Of a stretch of 64,000 bases of DNA, positions 15,188 to 24,041 are shown piece after piece. The stretch comes from Bacteroidota bacterium (lineage in GTDB: Bacteria > Bacteroidota > Bacteroidia > Chitinophagales > Saprospiraceae). Under the pieces are notes generated by a model. That model had not been told where the DNA came from. It ran no database searches and was given only the letters and a program-made list of their open reading frames with translations. Location: NCBI GenBank assembly GCA_029557915.1, contig JAKQHS010000007.1, positions 1 through 64,000 of the forward strand. Reading direction: 5' to 3'. Every line of letters begins with the position of its first letter. The first letter of the stretch is position 1. The translations under genes and the position numbers were made by a program.

Positions 15188-17577
15188 GATCCATGCCAAA
15201 CCCTTATTCCTTTTTCATTTTTTTGTTAAGCATACCCGCGCTGGTGCGTGGGCAGGAGCACATCCTTTGGTATTCCAGGCCCGCGGTATTTTTTGAAGAA
15301 GCCCTGCCGGTAGGCAACGGACGCATGGGGGCGATGATATACGGTGGAATCCGGGAAGAACGACTCTCTCTGAATGATATTACTTTATGGACCGGAGAAC
15401 CCGTAAAGGCAGATCAAAACCCGGAATCTTTCCGGCTTTTGCCCGCGGTGCGGGAAGCGCTTTTCAGGGAAGACTATGCCGCAGCCGATACCCTGGTGCG
15501 AAAGTTACAAGGCCGTTTTTCCGAATCCTATGCCCCTCTGGGCAATTTATTTATAGACTTCCACCATCCCCACGAGGCCAGCGAATACCGAAGGCAACTC
15601 GATTTGCAGAATGCAGAAGTGAATATCCAATATGTCTCCAACAAAACCCTTTATACCCGTACCGTTTTTGCCTCCCATCCGGACCGGGTCATCGTTATCC
15701 GGTTGGATACCCGTGGGGAAGGAAGGCTTCATTTTACGGTCCATTTGAACAGCCTGCTGCAACACCAGGTACACACCGGGGCGCACCGGATGACTATGGC
15801 CGGCAGGGCGCCGGTGCATGCCGAACCCAACTATCGCAGGGTGAACAATGCCATCGTTTACGCGGACCAAAGGGGAACCCGTTTTGCAGCCTCCCTTGAA
15901 ATCCGCCACGGCGGGGGCCCTAAACACGCCACGGACTCCACCATCACGATAGACCAGGCATCCTGGGCGGAAATCCGGTTGGCCATGGCGACCAGTTTCA
16001 ACGGGTTTGACAAGGACCCTTTTCGCGAGGGCCTCGATGAAATCAAAGGGGCCATGGATCCTTTGGAAAAGATCTCAAAATATTCCTATTCCGATTTAGT
16101 ACAGCGGCACCGGGCAGACTATTCCAAGTTCTATAACCGGGTGGTCCTCGACCTCGACCCGGCACCTTCTGAAAAAACAGAGATCGGCCTCCGGCTTAAA
16201 CAAAACCGGGTGGAGCGGCCCGACCCGGGACTTTTTGAACTGTATTTTAATTTTGGTCGCTATTTGCTCATCAGCGGTTCCCGCACTCCGGAAGCACCCC
16301 TCAACCTGCAGGGGATCTGGAACGAACAGGTGAGGCCGCCCTGGAGCAGCAATTATACGGTCAACATCAATACGGAAATGAATTATTGGCCGGTGGAAGT
16401 ATGCAACCTTTCCGAACTGCACCAGCCTTTGCTATCCTTCATTGGCAACCTCGCCCAAACCGGTGCGGTCACCGCAAAGACTTTTTATAATTGCAGGGGC
16501 TGGACCTGTCATCACAATACCGACATCTGGGGAATGACCAATCCGGTCGGGGACTTTGGCTCGGGTGACCCGAACTGGGCCAACTGGCAGTCCGGAGGGG
16601 CCTGGCTGGTCAGTCATCTCTGGGAGCATTTTTTATTCACCCGGGACTCCTCTTTTTTAAGGACCAGGGCCTACCCGTTGATGAAAGGGGCCTCCCTCTT
16701 TTGCCTGGAATACCTCGTTGAAGACCACCAGGGGTTTTTGGTGACTTCTCCCTCCACCTCACCCGAGAATATCTATGTCACGGACAAAAATTATAAAGGG
16801 GCGACCTTGTATGGCAGTACCTCGGATTTGTCGATGGTGCGTGAATTGTTCCACGCGATGATCCAGGCCGGGGAAATCCTGGATACGGACCACGGATTCC
16901 TGGATTCGGTGCGGTCTGCCCTGAACCGGCTTTATCCTTACCAGGTCAGTCGTGACGGGCATTTGCAGGAATGGTACCACGACTGGGCCGACCAGGATCC
17001 AAGGCACCGGCACCTTTCTCATTTATACGGGGTGTATCCGGGCAGCACCATTACGCCGGACCAGAAAGCCTTATTCCAGGCGGCCAGGCAATCCCTTTTG
17101 AAGCGGACCAACAACGGAACCGGGTGGTCCATCTCCTGGAAAATAGCCATGTGGGCCCGGCTCCTGGACGCGGAGCAGGCATACGATGCCTTTCTGAAAT
17201 TATTAACTTATTATCCTGCCGATCAAAGTGAAATCCGCATGGCCGGCGGGGGCACCTACCCTAATTTATTCGATGCCCATCCCCCTTTTCAGATCGATGG
17301 CAATTTTGGAGGAGTGGCGGGCCTGGCAGAAATGCTGATACAAAGCCATGAGAAAGAAATCCATATTCTTCCCGCTTTGCCGGCGGCCTGGCCATCCGGA
17401 TCGGTCAAAGGCCTCAAAGCCCGCGGAAACATTTCCGTGAACCTTTCCTGGGCCGGAGGTAAACTCAACCTTGCCGAATTCAAGGGCGCCGCGGATGGCT
17501 TAGTGGAAATCAAGTATGCGGGGCAGATCAAAAAGTTGAACGTGCAACAAGGCAAATGGATATCGCTGACTTTTTAA
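15184..17577 (+). CDS. Secreted alpha-L-fucosidase, glycoside hydrolase family 95
   Basis: Large (797 residues) exported GH95 enzyme expected to remove terminal alpha-L-fucose (or alpha-L-galactose) from plant or algal polysaccharides or glycans. A signal peptide (hydrophobic FFIFLLSIPALV, cut near GQE) precedes an N-terminal beta-sandwich with EALPVGNGRMGAMIYGG at about 39-55 and NDITLWTGEP. The (alpha/alpha)6 catalytic part carries NINTEMNYWPVEVCNLSE, the HRHLSHLYGVYPG motif and DGNFGGVAGLAEML near the end, all family landmarks. The ATG overlaps the preceding stop; an ATG 9 nt later is an alternative. Downstream, after 19 nt, follow two ABC permease genes, so uptake of released oligosaccharides is conceivable but not shown. 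Confidence 0.93.
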   Translation: MRSMPNPYSFFIFLLSIPALVRGQEHILWYSRPAVFFEEALPVGNGRMGAMIYGGIREERLSLNDITLWTGEPVKADQNPESFRLLPAVREALFREDYAAADTLVRKLQGRFSESYAPLGNLFIDFHHPHEASEYRRQLDLQNAEVNIQYVSNKTLYTRTVFASHPDRVIVIRLDTRGEGRLHFTVHLNSLLQHQVHTGAHRMTMAGRAPVHAEPNYRRVNNAIVYADQRGTRFAASLEIRHGGGPKHATDSTITIDQASWAEIRLAMATSFNGFDKDPFREGLDEIKGAMDPLEKISKYSYSDLVQRHRADYSKFYNRVVLDLDPAPSEKTEIGLRLKQNRVERPDPGLFELYFNFGRYLLISGSRTPEAPLNLQGIWNEQVRPPWSSNYTVNINTEMNYWPVEVCNLSELHQPLLSFIGNLAQTGAVTAKTFYNCRGWTCHHNTDIWGMTNPVGDFGSGDPNWANWQSGGAWLVSHLWEHFLFTRDSSFLRTRAYPLMKGASLFCLEYLVEDHQGFLVTSPSTSPENIYVTDKNYKGATLYGSTSDLSMVRELFHAMIQAGEILDTDHGFLDSVRSALNRLYPYQVSRDGHLQEWYHDWADQDPRHRHLSHLYGVYPGSTITPDQKALFQAARQSLLKRTNNGTGWSISWKIAMWARLLDAEQAYDAFLKLLTYYPADQSEIRMAGGGTYPNLFDAHPPFQIDGNFGGVAGLAEMLIQSHEKEIHILPALPAAWPSGSVKGLKARGNISVNLSWAGGKLNLAEFKGAADGLVEIKYAGQIKKLNVQQGKWISLTF

Positions 17578-17596
17578 CTACCAAGGATCCAGCGCG

Positions 17597-18955
17597 ATGA
17601 AAAGATTGATCCTGAACCGGCTGCTCATTTCAGTGCCCCTTCTCCTGGCCATTTCCTTTACGGCCTTTATCCTCCGGGATTTCATGGAAACGGATGCCTT
17701 CGACCCCCTTCAGGAATCGCAAAACCTGCCTGTTTCACTCAGGAGAAGTGAAATAATCCAGCGTGCCAGGGCCGAATCGAGGGATCTGCCCTTGTTTTAT
17801 TTTTCAATAAGGCCCTGGTCTTATCCCGATACCCTTTTCCGCTTTGTGATCAAATCTGAAAAGAAACGGATTAAGCGCTTTCTCCATCAGGGAGTTCCCT
17901 GGCCCTCTGTCCATGTCTATGTTACCCTTGAAAGGGAGATGGTGGAAAAGGCGGCACACCGGCTCGATAAATTGCTGGTGGAAGAACTGAGCCGCCTGGA
18001 TGATCTAAATGCCATGTCTGCCAAATTGGATGCCATGACGGATTCCACCAGGGCTGGTGTCCTTTGGGGCAAACTTAAAAGTTCACTGCATGAAATGCAG
18101 AAGAGCAGGAAATGGTTTCCCTTGTTCGTTCCCGTTCCCGGCTGGCATGGAAGCCATAACCGTTTTCATATCTGGCTCAATCAAATCATGCGCGGGGACT
18201 GGGGGGTTTCGAGGTCGGATTACCGGCCGGCCTGGGTCAAAATCAGGGAAGCGGTTTCCTGGACCCTGTCCATCAACCTGGTTTCGCTTCTGGTGGTTTA
18301 CCTGCTGTCCTTGTTTCTGGGCGAATGGTTGTTTCGCAGGAAGGAGCAACACAAAGGAAAGATCATCGAATCGGTTCTCTTTTTTCTGTATTCCATTCCC
18401 CGTTTTTTTCTGGCGCTTTTACTGATCCTGGCCTTTGCCAGCGATACCCTGTCGCCGGCTTTGCATATTTTCCCCAGTCCCGGTTTTTTCGATTCAAATC
18501 CTGAAGCCTCTCTTTTGGAACAATGGGGCCGGTATGGCGCCCAGCTGGTCTTGCCGGTGATATGCCTGGTGCTCCCTTCCCTGGCTTATCTTACCCGGAT
18601 CTATTCCATCAGGTTGCGGGATGAAAAAAACAAACCTTACGCGTTCATGGCCTGGAGCAAAGGCGATGCAGAAGATTTCATCACCCGGCGCCATCTTCGC
18701 CGGAATGCCCTCCTGCCTCTGATTGCTCTGTTGGGTATGGAGATACCCGCCCTGTTTGGAGGGTCGGTGGTGATAGAAGTGTTGTTTAATATTCCCGGGA
18801 TGGGCAGGTTGATGCTGCAATCCATTTTGATCCAGGACTGGTTGATTGTGTTCAATATTCTTTTACTGATCGGGACCTTTACCATTTTAGGCAAACTCCT
18901 GGCCGACCTGCTCTATGGGTTCACCGATCCCAGGATCCGATGGAGGGCCTCATGA
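17597..18955 (+). CDS. ABC transporter permease, DppB/OppB-like, with large extracytoplasmic insert
   Basis: Inner-membrane permease of the peptide/nickel type. The first helix (LLISVPLLLAISFTAFIL) is followed by about 150 polar residues before the second, far longer than usual in DppB; the family's GD-WGVS motif survives at its end (MRGDWGVSRSDY). The C-terminal half is standard: EAA-like region RHLRRNALLPLIALLG, then VVIEVLFNIPGMGRLML and the closing DLLYGFTDPRIRWR. The total of 452 residues compares with about 310-340 in the family. It is followed by its DppC-like partner with a 4-nt overlap. No ATP-binding or substrate-binding gene is in the neighbourhood, so the complex must be completed from elsewhere. 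Substrate unknown. Confidence 0.88.
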   Translation: MKRLILNRLLISVPLLLAISFTAFILRDFMETDAFDPLQESQNLPVSLRRSEIIQRARAESRDLPLFYFSIRPWSYPDTLFRFVIKSEKKRIKRFLHQGVPWPSVHVYVTLEREMVEKAAHRLDKLLVEELSRLDDLNAMSAKLDAMTDSTRAGVLWGKLKSSLHEMQKSRKWFPLFVPVPGWHGSHNRFHIWLNQIMRGDWGVSRSDYRPAWVKIREAVSWTLSINLVSLLVVYLLSLFLGEWLFRRKEQHKGKIIESVLFFLYSIPRFFLALLLILAFASDTLSPALHIFPSPGFFDSNPEASLLEQWGRYGAQLVLPVICLVLPSLAYLTRIYSIRLRDEKNKPYAFMAWSKGDAEDFITRRHLRRNALLPLIALLGMEIPALFGGSVVIEVLFNIPGMGRLMLQSILIQDWLIVFNILLLIGTFTILGKLLADLLYGFTDPRIRWRAS

Positions 18956-20157
18956 AAATCAGGTTTGCACAATATTGGCAAAACAAGTCCGCGACCTACC
19001 GGGCCGCGCTGTTGGTGATCGTTGGCAGTTTGTTTATTGCCGCCATCGCAAACCTGGTTGCCAATGAAAAACCGCTGTTTTGTATTTGTGAGGGCCGCTG
19101 GCATTTTCCGGCCTGGAGGGATTATGCGGAGTATACCGGCCTGTTACGGAAGACCACTGCGTTTGAATATACGGATTGCACCCATCGGCTCCCTGCACCG
19201 GTTCCCTATTCTCCTTCCACCATTGACCCGGATGGCTCAGGCTATTTAAGTCCTTCAGCCGGTTGGGCCCTGCATGGGAAAAAACATTGGCTGGGAACGG
19301 ATGCCTTGGGCAGAGATGTGCTTGCCGGGATGATCCACGGGACCCGTTATGCCTGGCTGATCGGTTTATTGTCCACCCTGCTTGCCGGGATCCCGGGCAT
19401 TTTTGCGGGTATGGCGATCGGGTATTGGAAAGACCATAAACTTAAATTGACGCTGTTCCAGGGAATTGGCCTGGTCTTGTCTTTCCTTTTATGGATATAT
19501 GAATTTTTAATGATCGGGTCCTTAAGCAGCGGGATGGTCCGCATGGTTTTGTTGGTTGCCTGGACCGCTTTGTTTATATGGGTATGCAGCAAATGGTTGA
19601 AACCGGGGAGGCGGAGCGGGCTCAAAACTTTTTCGTTGCCCGTCGATAGCCTGTTCATGCGTTTCATCGATTATTTCGAATCCTTCCCGCGCCTTTTCCT
19701 GATGATGGCCCTGCTGGTATTTCTGGCCCGGCCATCCGGCGCTTTATTGATCGTACTGATCGCTTTTATTCGCTGGCCGTTGTTTGCCCAGGTGGCCCGT
19801 GCTGAAACACTCCGGGAAAGTGCGCTGAATTATGTGAAGGCTTCTGAAAACCTGGGCCTTCCGTGGTACCGGATCCTCAGCCGCCACATTTGGCCGAACA
19901 TCCGGTCCACCCTGCTGGTCACGGCCTTGTTTTCAGTCAGCACCGCGGTATTGCTGGAAGCCTCCTTGTCCTTTATCGGCTTGGGCTTAAAACTGGAAAG
20001 TGTGACCTGGGGCAGCATCCTGAATGAAGGCCGGCAATATCTGCCGGCTTGGTGGCTTTCCGTATTTCCCGGCTTGGCGATGTTTATCCTCTTGCTCTCC
20101 CTCCATTGGATCCTGGATGAGAAAAGCAGGAATGGTGCGCATCGGGAAGGGTGGTAA
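18952..20157 (+). CDS. ABC transporter permease, DppC/OppC-like, with extra helices
   Basis: Second permease of the peptide-type pair, 401 residues. I chose the ATG that overlaps the previous stop (ATGA) over one 12 nt upstream. The OppC signature LGTDALGRDVLAGMIHGTRY is present, as is the EAA loop (AETLRESALNYVKASENLGLPW) and the end SFIGLGLKLESVTWGSIL. Between the second and third core helices there is an insert of about 80 residues carrying two predicted membrane helices (VLSFLLWIYEFLMIGSL and MVLLVAWTALFIWVC), not seen in standard DppC proteins of about 300 residues. Also unusual is a cysteine-bearing extracytoplasmic segment (FCICEGRWHFPAW) after the first helix. Confidence 0.88.
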   Translation: MKIRFAQYWQNKSATYRAALLVIVGSLFIAAIANLVANEKPLFCICEGRWHFPAWRDYAEYTGLLRKTTAFEYTDCTHRLPAPVPYSPSTIDPDGSGYLSPSAGWALHGKKHWLGTDALGRDVLAGMIHGTRYAWLIGLLSTLLAGIPGIFAGMAIGYWKDHKLKLTLFQGIGLVLSFLLWIYEFLMIGSLSSGMVRMVLLVAWTALFIWVCSKWLKPGRRSGLKTFSLPVDSLFMRFIDYFESFPRLFLMMALLVFLARPSGALLIVLIAFIRWPLFAQVARAETLRESALNYVKASENLGLPWYRILSRHIWPNIRSTLLVTALFSVSTAVLLEASLSFIGLGLKLESVTWGSILNEGRQYLPAWWLSVFPGLAMFILLLSLHWILDEKSRNGAHREGW

Positions 20158-20263
20158 ACCTGGAAATCCTTGTCAGCCAGGCCTTTCGGACGGCTTATCC
20201 CCCTGAAGCATTGAAAACAGGGCCTTCCCGGAAAAAAAACTTATTAAAAAATGCGATATATAT

Positions 20264-20306
20264 GAATTTTGATCATATATTTGCGCTATATTTTTAATCA
20301 AAATTC
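20264..20306. promoter_or_regulatory. Promoter with 10-bp inverted repeat upstream of the HU gene
   Basis: A perfect 10-bp inverted repeat GAATTTTGAT / ATCAAAATTC (20264-20273 and 20297-20306, spacer 23) brackets a perfect -7 element TATATTTG (20276-20283). The repeat could be an operator for autoregulation or a cruciform-prone nucleoid-protein site. Confidence 0.45.
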
Positions 20307-20313
20307 AAATAAA

Positions 20314-20586
20314 ATGAACAAATCAGATTTAATCGATGCAATTGCCAAAGGCGCTTCAATCACCAAAGTACAGGCTGAAGCCGCCCTCGGTTCCACACTG
20401 GATTCTATCCGTAAAGCCCTTAAAAAAGGGGACCGGGTACAGTTGGTTGGTTTCGGCACTTTCTCTGTATCCAAACGTGCCGCACGGACCGGCCGGAATC
20501 CTCAAACCGGCAAAACGATAAAAATTGCTGCCCGTAAAGTGGCCAAATTCAAAGCTGGCAAAGAACTTTCGACTGCAGTGAAATAA
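20314..20586 (+). CDS. HU-family histone-like DNA-binding protein
   Basis: A 90-residue HU/IHF family protein that bends and compacts DNA. The start is the ATG giving [15 protein letters not shown], the standard HU opening, rather than an upstream ATG in the leader. The helical body is followed by the [20 protein letters not shown] strand region, the beta-arm [10 protein letters not shown] containing the intercalating Pro and the end [11 protein letters not shown]. Close to textbook HU in length and sequence. A perfect TAnnTTTG element and a 10-bp inverted repeat precede it and an intrinsic terminator follows, so it is a single-gene unit. Confidence 0.96.
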   Translation: MNKSDLIDAIAKGASITKVQAEAALGSTLDSIRKALKKGDRVQLVGFGTFSVSKRAARTGRNPQTGKTIKIAARKVAKFKAGKELSTAVK

Positions 20587-20628
20587 AAGATTTCCCGGGG
20601 TTCCGATGAACCCACTGGAATGAACAGG

Positions 20629-20657
20629 AGGCAGGTGTAGTTTTATACCTGCCTTTT
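20629..20657 (+). terminator. Intrinsic terminator of the HU gene
   Basis: AGGCAGGT, a 10-nt loop, ACCTGCC and then TTTT form a clear stem (7 bp) with a short T run, 43 nt after the HU stop. Confidence 0.75.
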
Positions 20658-20677
20658 GTATTTGAGGCAAGCCTTTG

Positions 20678-20708
20678 TTTGAGGTTAATCAAATTCTCTC
20701 TTTCTTTG
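20678..20708 (+). promoter_or_regulatory. Candidate promoter of the transketolase pair
   Basis: TTTG at 20678-20681, 19 nt, then TTTCTTTG at 20701-20708, which differs from TAnnTTTG at one position and is followed by the typical GC. The ATG is 8 nt further on. Confidence 0.45.
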
Positions 20709-20716
20709 CGGAGTTT

Positions 20717-21565
20717 ATGAAAAAGGATCTGGATTCACTACGAGCCCTCGCCTCCCAGGTACGCAGGGATATTGTCCGTATGGTATATCAGTGCCAGAGC
20801 GGCCACCCGGGCGGCTCGCTGGGATGCACGGAATACATGGTAGCGCTTTACGGGGCGCACCTCAGGTATAACCTTCCTTTTAACATGGAAGGGAAAAACG
20901 AAGATTTGTTTTTCCTCTCCAACGGCCATATCTCCGCCTTATGGTACAGCGTACTTTCCAGGCACGGTTTTTTCCCGGTAAGCGAACTGGCCACTTTCCG
21001 AAAAATAAACACGCGTTTACAGGGGCATCCCGCTACGCATGAAGGACTGCCCGGTGTACGCGTGGCCTCGGGGTCCCTGGGCCAGGGCCTCTCGGTCGGG
21101 GTCGGTGCCGCCCTGGCTAAAAAACTGGATTCAGACCCGGGCCTTGTTTTTGTCCTGACCGGTGATGGTGAGTTGGATGAAGGACAGAATTGGGAGGCCA
21201 TAATGAGCGCGGCACACCACGGCGTAGACAACCTGATCGTCACCGTGGACTGGAATGGCCAACAAATTGACGGCCCCACAGAAAAAGTAATGAACCTGGG
21301 TGACCTGCCTGCCAAATGGCGTGCCTTCGGTTGGGACGTCCTTCTCCTTGAAAACGGCAACGATATGGAGGAAGTGGTCCGGTCGCTTGATGAAGCAAAA
21401 TCCAGGTTGCATCAACACAAACCGGTGGTGATCCTGATGAAAACCGTGATGGGGTACGGGGTCGACTTTATGATGGGCAGCCACAAATGGCACGGCGTGG
21501 CCCCCAATGAAGAACAATGTAAAAATGCCCTCGCCCAACTGCCGGAAACGCTGGGAGATTATTAA
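20717..21565 (+). CDS. Transketolase, N-terminal (ThDP-binding) subunit
   Basis: First half of a two-gene transketolase of the non-oxidative pentose phosphate pathway. The 282 residues hold SGHPGG at 28-33, the SNGH motif at 68-71, GSLGQGLSVGVG at 119-130 and the ThDP/Mg motif GDGELDEGQNWEA at 149-161 with Asn180. I used the ATG at MKKDLDSLRAL instead of an in-frame TTG 42 nt upstream because a candidate -7 element lies just before it. The C-terminal half begins 27 nt after the stop, as in split transketolases of archaea and many Bacteroidota. Confidence 0.94.
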   Translation: MKKDLDSLRALASQVRRDIVRMVYQCQSGHPGGSLGCTEYMVALYGAHLRYNLPFNMEGKNEDLFFLSNGHISALWYSVLSRHGFFPVSELATFRKINTRLQGHPATHEGLPGVRVASGSLGQGLSVGVGAALAKKLDSDPGLVFVLTGDGELDEGQNWEAIMSAAHHGVDNLIVTVDWNGQQIDGPTEKVMNLGDLPAKWRAFGWDVLLLENGNDMEEVVRSLDEAKSRLHQHKPVVILMKTVMGYGVDFMMGSHKWHGVAPNEEQCKNALAQLPETLGDY

Positions 21566-21592
21566 ATATCATTAAAAAGCATAGCAAAACAC

Positions 21593-22558
21593 ATGATCAA
21601 TATCAACGACCTGATGGTCACCGGTAAAAAGGCCACCCGGGATGGATTCGGCACCGGCTTGCTTGAAGCCGCCCGTCAAAATAAAGAGGTCGTAGGCCTG
21701 ACCGCAGACCTGATGGGCTCCCTGAAAATGGATGAATTTAAAAAAGAGTTTCCGGAACGTTTTTTTCAAATGGGGATCGCCGAAGCCAATATGATGGGCG
21801 TCGCGGCGGGCATGGCCATCACCGGGAAAATCCCCTATACCGGAACTTTTGCCAACTTCTCCACAGGGAGAGTGTACGATCAGATCAGACAGTCGATCGC
21901 TTATTCCCATAAAAATGTAAAGATCTGTGCATCCCACGCAGGATTAACCCTGGGGGAAGACGGCGCCACGCACCAGATCCTGGAGGACATCAGTATGATG
22001 CGGACGCTGCCCGGCATGACCGTGATCGTCCCCTGCGACGCCTATCAAACCCACCAGGCTACGGTGGCTATTTCGAAACATTATGGGCCGGTATACCTCC
22101 GTTTTGGCCGTCCGGCCTGGCCCATTTTTACAGAAGCCCTTCCATTTGAAATCGGAAAGGCCCAGGTGCTGAATGAAGGTTCCGATGTCACCCTCGTTGC
22201 AACCGGACACCTGGTGTGGAACGGGGTCGAAGCGGTGAAATTGCTTGCCCTGGAAGGAATACATTGCGACCTCATCAATATGCATACCCTCAAACCCCTG
22301 GATCAATCCACTCTTTTGGAAAGCGCAGGTAAAACAAAATGCGTGGTTACAGCCGAAGAACACCAGATCAATGGAGGACTGGGTGATGCCGTAGCCGCTG
22401 TGCTGGCCCGCAATCTTCCGGTGCCCCAGGAATTTGTGGCTGTCCAGGATAGTTTTGGAGAAAGCGGTAAACCCGATGAACTGCTGATCAAGTACGGTCT
22501 TGGGGTGCAGGATATTGTAAAAGCCGTTAAACGGGTCTTGGCACGCAAGAAGGCTTGA
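21593..22558 (+). CDS. Transketolase, C-terminal subunit
   Basis: Second half of the split transketolase, 321 residues. The pyrimidine-binding domain carries the ThDP-activating Glu64 in QMGIAEANMMG, the loop GKIPYTGTFANF, and SHAGLTLGEDGATHQ at about 115-129; the last 120 residues form the transketolase C-terminal domain (VTLVATGHLVWNG, then TAEEHQINGGLGDAVA). The same arrangement occurs in 1-deoxyxylulose-5-phosphate synthase, but the gene pair is too short in the first half for DXS. Cotranscribed with the N-terminal subunit. Confidence 0.94.
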   Translation: MININDLMVTGKKATRDGFGTGLLEAARQNKEVVGLTADLMGSLKMDEFKKEFPERFFQMGIAEANMMGVAAGMAITGKIPYTGTFANFSTGRVYDQIRQSIAYSHKNVKICASHAGLTLGEDGATHQILEDISMMRTLPGMTVIVPCDAYQTHQATVAISKHYGPVYLRFGRPAWPIFTEALPFEIGKAQVLNEGSDVTLVATGHLVWNGVEAVKLLALEGIHCDLINMHTLKPLDQSTLLESAGKTKCVVTAEEHQINGGLGDAVAAVLARNLPVPQEFVAVQDSFGESGKPDELLIKYGLGVQDIVKAVKRVLARKKA

Positions 22559-22609
22559 CAGACACCGGCATGGAGATTAAAATGGATTTAAATTAATCGG
22601 ACCTTCATC

Positions 22610-23272
22610 GTGCAGAGGATTTTCATTTTTGCAGCCGTCCTGATTGGATTGCAGGCCGGATTGATCGCCCAGCAAGCCCCGTTTTGGTCTGAGATCCTCG
22701 CGTTCAGCCGGCAGGATGAACAACAATGGCCGGGAACGGGAATGATCGTTTTCACCGGAAGTTCTTCCATCCGGATGTGGAAAACGCTGGAACAGGATTT
22801 CAGTGACCACCGGGTCCTCAATCGCGGTTTTGGCGGATCCACCCTGCCCGACGTCATCCGGTATGCCGGTGAAGTCATTCTCAAATACCAGCCCGGGCAA
22901 GTGGTCATTTATTGCGGGGAAAATGACCTCGCTGCCGACAGCAGCATCAGCGGGAAAACGGTGTTTAAACGATTTAAAAGCCTGACCGGAATCATCCGCG
23001 ATTCCCTGCCGGATACAAAAATCCTTTTCATTGCGCTCAAACCAAGCCCTTCGCGGATACACCTTATGGAGAAAATCGTGGATGCCAATCGCCGCATCCG
23101 GCGCTATATCAAATCCAGGAAATACCTGGCCTACGCCGATGTATTTACCCCCATGCTGGGACCGGATGGGCTGCCCCCGGAACGCTTGTTTATCAAAGAC
23201 CGCCTTCATCTTTCCAGGGAAGGGTATGAGATCTGGAAAGAAACCGTGAAACCTTTTTTGATCCGCGACTGA
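22610..23272 (+). CDS. Exported SGNH/GDSL hydrolase
   Basis: A 220-residue secreted lipase/esterase-fold hydrolase. It starts with a GTG followed by a signal peptide (FIFAAVLIGLQAGLIAQQ). The four SGNH blocks are visible: block I FTGSSSIRMW (about 48-57), block II NRGFGGSTLPD (71-81), block III YCGENDLA with Asn105 and block V DRLHLSREGY near the end with Asp/His. Family members deacetylate carbohydrates or hydrolyse esters, and this short form is often annotated as an acylhydrolase. It follows the transketolase pair by about 50 nt; no functional link is evident. The next gap contains a long octamer repeat array. Confidence 0.88.
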   Translation: MQRIFIFAAVLIGLQAGLIAQQAPFWSEILAFSRQDEQQWPGTGMIVFTGSSSIRMWKTLEQDFSDHRVLNRGFGGSTLPDVIRYAGEVILKYQPGQVVIYCGENDLAADSSISGKTVFKRFKSLTGIIRDSLPDTKILFIALKPSPSRIHLMEKIVDANRRIRRYIKSRKYLAYADVFTPMLGPDGLPPERLFIKDRLHLSREGYEIWKETVKPFLIRD

Positions 23273-23313
23273 ATCCGATAACTTCAATCGTTCATACTAA
23301 AGGACTTGGCGAC

Positions 23314-23377
23314 CTGCCAACTTACTAACTTGCCAACTTGCCAACTAGCTAACTAGCTAACTGGCTAACTAGCTAAC
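23314..23377 (-). repeat. Octamer tandem array, eight units (GTTAGCTA/GTTGGCAA family)
   Basis: Eight consecutive 8-bp units. On the plus strand they read CTGCCAAC, TTACTAAC, TTGCCAAC twice, TAGCTAAC twice, TGGCTAAC and TAGCTAAC. The minus strand reads GTTAGCTA/GTTGGCAA, the same consensus (AGTTRGYA) as the arrays at 10558 and 62140, here in opposite orientation to both flanking genes. Confidence 0.9.
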
Positions 23378-23413
23378 TTCCATTTCTCCTCATATTCCCT
23401 TATTTTGGCGAAA

Positions 23414-23935
23414 ATGGAGAACCAGGTATTTTTTTCGGAGATGCAGCGGTTTAAAAAATGGTGGGTCTGGCTGATCCTGTTGGCTTTGATTGCATTATAT
23501 ACTTATGGGGTGATCAGCCAGGTGCTCGTCGGCCGGCCTTTTGGTCAAAAACCGATGACGGATGCCGTTTTGCTGTTGACCCTGGGACTTATACTATTTT
23601 TTGCCGTGCTCATTTACAACATCCGGTTGGATACGGAAATAACGAAAGAAGGTGTCCAGGTGCGGTTTTTTCCTTTTCACCTGCGCCCCAGGCGATATCC
23701 ATGGAATTCCATACGGCGATGGGAGGTCCGCAAATACAGTGCAATCATCGAATACGGCGGATGGGGATTCAGGCTTGGGATATTTGGAAAAGGCAAAGCG
23801 CTGTCGATTTCCGGGGACCAGGGGCTGCAACTGGAATTTAACGACGACAAAAAATTGCTGATCGGTACCAGGAAACCCAAAGAAATGGAAGCAGCCATCC
23901 TGCGTGCCCGGCAACCTAAAGAGCCGGAAGCATAG
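23414..23935 (+). CDS. Small two-helix membrane protein with a PH-like C-terminal domain (DUF6141-like)
   Basis: 173 residues. The N-terminus FFSEMQRFKKWWVWLILLALI opens a first membrane helix, a second (TDAVLLLTLGLILFFAVLIYNI) follows near residue 50-70, and the remainder is a beta-rich cytoplasmic domain with WNSIRRWEVRKYSAIIEYGGWG and the segment FGKGKALSISGDQGLQLEF, similar to bacterial PH-domain proteins. It matches my memory of the Bacteroidota DUF6141 family, but I could not check. I used the ATG 9 nt after a TTG. It stands apart from its neighbours and its upstream region is the octamer array, without an evident promoter. Confidence 0.6.
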   Translation: MENQVFFSEMQRFKKWWVWLILLALIALYTYGVISQVLVGRPFGQKPMTDAVLLLTLGLILFFAVLIYNIRLDTEITKEGVQVRFFPFHLRPRRYPWNSIRRWEVRKYSAIIEYGGWGFRLGIFGKGKALSISGDQGLQLEFNDDKKLLIGTRKPKEMEAAILRARQPKEPEA

Positions 23936-24041
23936 ATGGCCCAACGATTGAGTTCCTGGGTTTAATCACCTCCAAATCCGGAGAAATATCCAGATCCATT
24001 GGATCCTGCATTAATGAAAATCATTTATTTGAACCATTGCT

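Noticed and set aside
20675-20716. N-terminal extension of the transketolase subunit from a TTG
   Set aside because: The added residues are not conserved-looking and would include the candidate -7 element; the ATG is preferred.
23314-23377. Mobile-element remnant or insertion-sequence end
   Set aside because: No target duplication, terminal inverted repeat or transposase fragment; only an 8-bp unit repeated.
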